From Funneliformis mosseae (lineage: Eukaryota; Glomeromycota; Glomeromycetes; Glomerales; Glomeraceae): DNA of 10,329 bases. Within the stretch, counting starts at the first letter, position 1; every line of letters starts with the position of its first letter. The notes beneath the pieces are model-generated. The model saw only the letters and a program-made list of their open reading frames with translations, had not been told where the DNA came from and made no database searches. The translations under genes were made by a program, and so were the position numbers. The stretch is taken from assembly GCA_910592005.1 (NCBI GenBank), contig CAJVPP010003996.1, positions 1 through 10,329 of the forward strand, written 5' to 3'. Below are positions 8,889 to 10,329 of the stretch, piece after piece.

Positions 8889-10254
8889 CTAGGCAAGACT
8901 TAGCCGAATAGGCACAGTATTTTTTTTACTAATCTGATCAGTTGTTAAGCTAACCTGATTATTCGTTAGACTAATCTGATTACTTATCGAACTAACCTGA
9001 TCACTTGTTAGACTAACCCGATCATTGATCTGACTAGACCGCTCACTACACATATTTTTTAACTTCAAGTGTCTTTTAAGAATAGAGGGATATCTGAATT
9101 CCTTTTCACAATACATATATGTCCGATCATCTAGTTTTTTTTAGCTCTACAGGAAACCATTCTTCTGGCTCCTTTCCTACAGTAAAGACATTGCACTAGG
9201 ATTTGTGAACTGATAGGGGGATGGTGAAATCTTTCCATTACATGTGACCTTAAATTCTCCTTTTATTAAAAACTCCTAACCAGTTCGATACTGCTATTGT
9301 ATTTCAAGAATTACTAAAGATTTAGCATTTCTATCCTGATCTTTTTCTGCAGGCACAACAGAAAATTCATCTATTATAGAGGCTGTATTTTCTCCAGAAC
9401 TTATTGTTATAGAAACATTATCTATAGTGCCAATGGATATGGATTGACTTGCGACCCCATTAAGCCTATGAATTTTTTTCCTATTAATTTTAATTCCTAA
9501 AAGCTCTTCGATAAGTTCAGCAATATTATCTGAAAATATGGAAGAATCAGAATCAGTATCAATCATTGCGCAAGGTATTACCAAACTTCCTATTTTACAA
9601 TAAATAGTCGCAATATCGTCAGCATCTTTTATTTGTAAAAAATTTATTTCTAAAGGCTTGGGCCAATATATTTGGCTATTTTTTTTTCAACCAAATGACA
9701 TTGCGTATATGCCTTAATAGCGTGATTTAAAGTATGTCTGCCTCCTGAATAGTTATTATCTGGCAAAGATTCTTTTTCCATAAAATTATTTGCCTTTCTT
9801 TTAGCTTGACACTCTTCTTGAACGGTCTGAGAAGTAGACGAAACTTGTAAAAGAGGCTTCTGCTCAGTATTTACTGCTTGTAATAGCGGAAGCAAGACCT
9901 CTTGTACTTTTTTTGTAACATTCTCCTATGCTAATTCTCTTCTTTTAACTGTATCATTTGGCATAATAGTATTCAAACAATGTCTTCTAATTTAAGGTAT
10001 ATTGTATTAATAAATTTCGAAATTTCTATAAGAATCTCTTTAGGGTAATGGGGACTATTGATGATATTATAGATTTTAAGGCTATTTGATGCATTTGATC
10101 TGTAGCTATGTGAAGTGCCTCTTTAGTATTTTCAGCACGAGATTTGGAAGTAGGGGATTCCTTCTTGTGAGTCTTTTTCATAGCCGACACTTTTACTTTT
10201 GAGCTGATCAACATCACGTATTAAAAGCTCTAAATTTGCGTTTGCATAATCAGA
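8889..10254 (-). pseudogene. Retropepsin-like aspartic protease gene with C2HC finger, 5' end missing
   Basis: Reading down the minus strand, the coding signal starts near 10254 (SDYANANLELLIRDVDQLKS), where the CpG-rich repeat cuts it off, and ends at TAG 8889. Frame changes fall near 10165, 10063, 9975, 9657, 9203 and 9135-9142 (an A8 run). Internal stops are TAG 9926, 9294 and 9276. The protease core is VIPCAMIDTDSDSSI (from about 9581). The family's active site is D-T-G-S, so the glycine is now Asp (GGT-to-GAT type), and LVILEIQ lacks the Gly expected in the later hydrophobic-hydrophobic-Gly motif. Further on, RTYMYCEKEFRYPSILKRHL plus a later Cys looks like a C-x2-C-x12-H-x6-C finger whose first Cys is now Tyr. 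Five seven-residue repeats finish the protein. Members of this fold process polyproteins or sit in retroelement Gag-Pol, but no reverse transcriptase is seen here. Confidence 0.75.
8929..9033. repeat. 21-base tandem repeat, five copies
   Basis: Five head-to-tail units of exactly 21 bases start at 8929, 8950, 8971, 8992 and 9013, each beginning CTAA and continuing YCYGAT (Y = C or T). A sixth unit from 9034 is strongly diverged. On the minus strand they encode seven-residue repeats: SQINDRV, SLTSDQV, SSISNQI, SLTNNQV, SLTTDQI. The frame is kept through all five. Confidence 0.88.
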
Positions 10255-10329
10255 CTAGAGTTCCGGACGAGTCGAGTTAACTCACGAGTCAGATAAGCCG
10301 AGTCGAGTTCAAATCAAGTCGAGTTGGTG
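10255..10329. repeat. CpG-rich GAGTCGAGTT repeat at the window edge
   Basis: GAGTCGAGTT occurs at 10269-10278 and 10300-10309, a near copy AAGTCGAGTT lies at 10316-10325, and a lone GAGTC is at 10286-10290. About seven CpG fall in some 70 bases, far denser than the AT-rich interior. It looks like a separate, less decayed repeat family, possibly the end of another element, and it may continue beyond the window. Confidence 0.6.

Noticed and set aside
96..10254. Calling the region a Polinton outright
   Set aside because: Only the polymerase fits. No integrase, packaging ATPase or capsid gene, and no long terminal inverted repeat, is visible in the window.
8889..10254. Calling the protease gene an LTR retrotransposon
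   Set aside because: No reverse transcriptase, RNase H, integrase, primer-binding site or LTR is visible, and the finger lies after the protease, unlike Gag-Pol.

Overview
This is an AT-rich eukaryotic window in which every recognisable gene is broken. The base composition, the type of DNA polymerase, an F-box gene and a retropepsin-like gene suggest a fungal nuclear genome. Arbuscular mycorrhizal fungi (Glomeromycotina, Rhizophagus-like) are my best guess. That guess rests on remembered protein flavour, not on a search. I see no bacterial gene organisation, rRNA, tRNA or CRISPR array.

Layout. Positions 96-4544 (+) are one full-length dead gene for a protein-primed family B DNA polymerase of the Polinton/linear-plasmid kind. 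Reading it through needs three one-base frame corrections and 21 internal stops. A compact block follows. It holds a small gene with a C-terminal membrane segment (4627-4986, +), an F-box gene on the other strand (4971-5555, -), a lysine-rich gene (about 5587-6061, +), a very small gene (6159-6379, +), an unrecognised gene of about 370 codons (6514-7627, +) and a coiled-coil gene (8036-8862, +). Converging on the last is a minus-strand gene (8889-10254) with a retropepsin-like aspartic protease domain, a C2HC zinc finger and a tail of seven-residue repeats. The last 75 bases are a CpG-rich GAGTCGAGTT repeat, unlike the rest, and it cuts off the 5' end of that gene.

How the parts fit. At least two intergenic regions share a T-run plus AT-rich element ending in CAGTTATA, placed just before gene starts. 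The same decay signature runs through the genes on both strands: stop codons at apparent Gln, Trp or Arg positions, catalytic or zinc-binding residues lost by apparent C-to-T or G-to-A changes, and frameshifts that are almost all single-base losses. The simplest reading is a fossil of a large self-replicating DNA element (Polinton-like, virus-like or linear-plasmid-like) that inserted, was inactivated and has been decaying. No integrase, packaging ATPase or capsid gene is recognisable here, so the exact class of element stays open.
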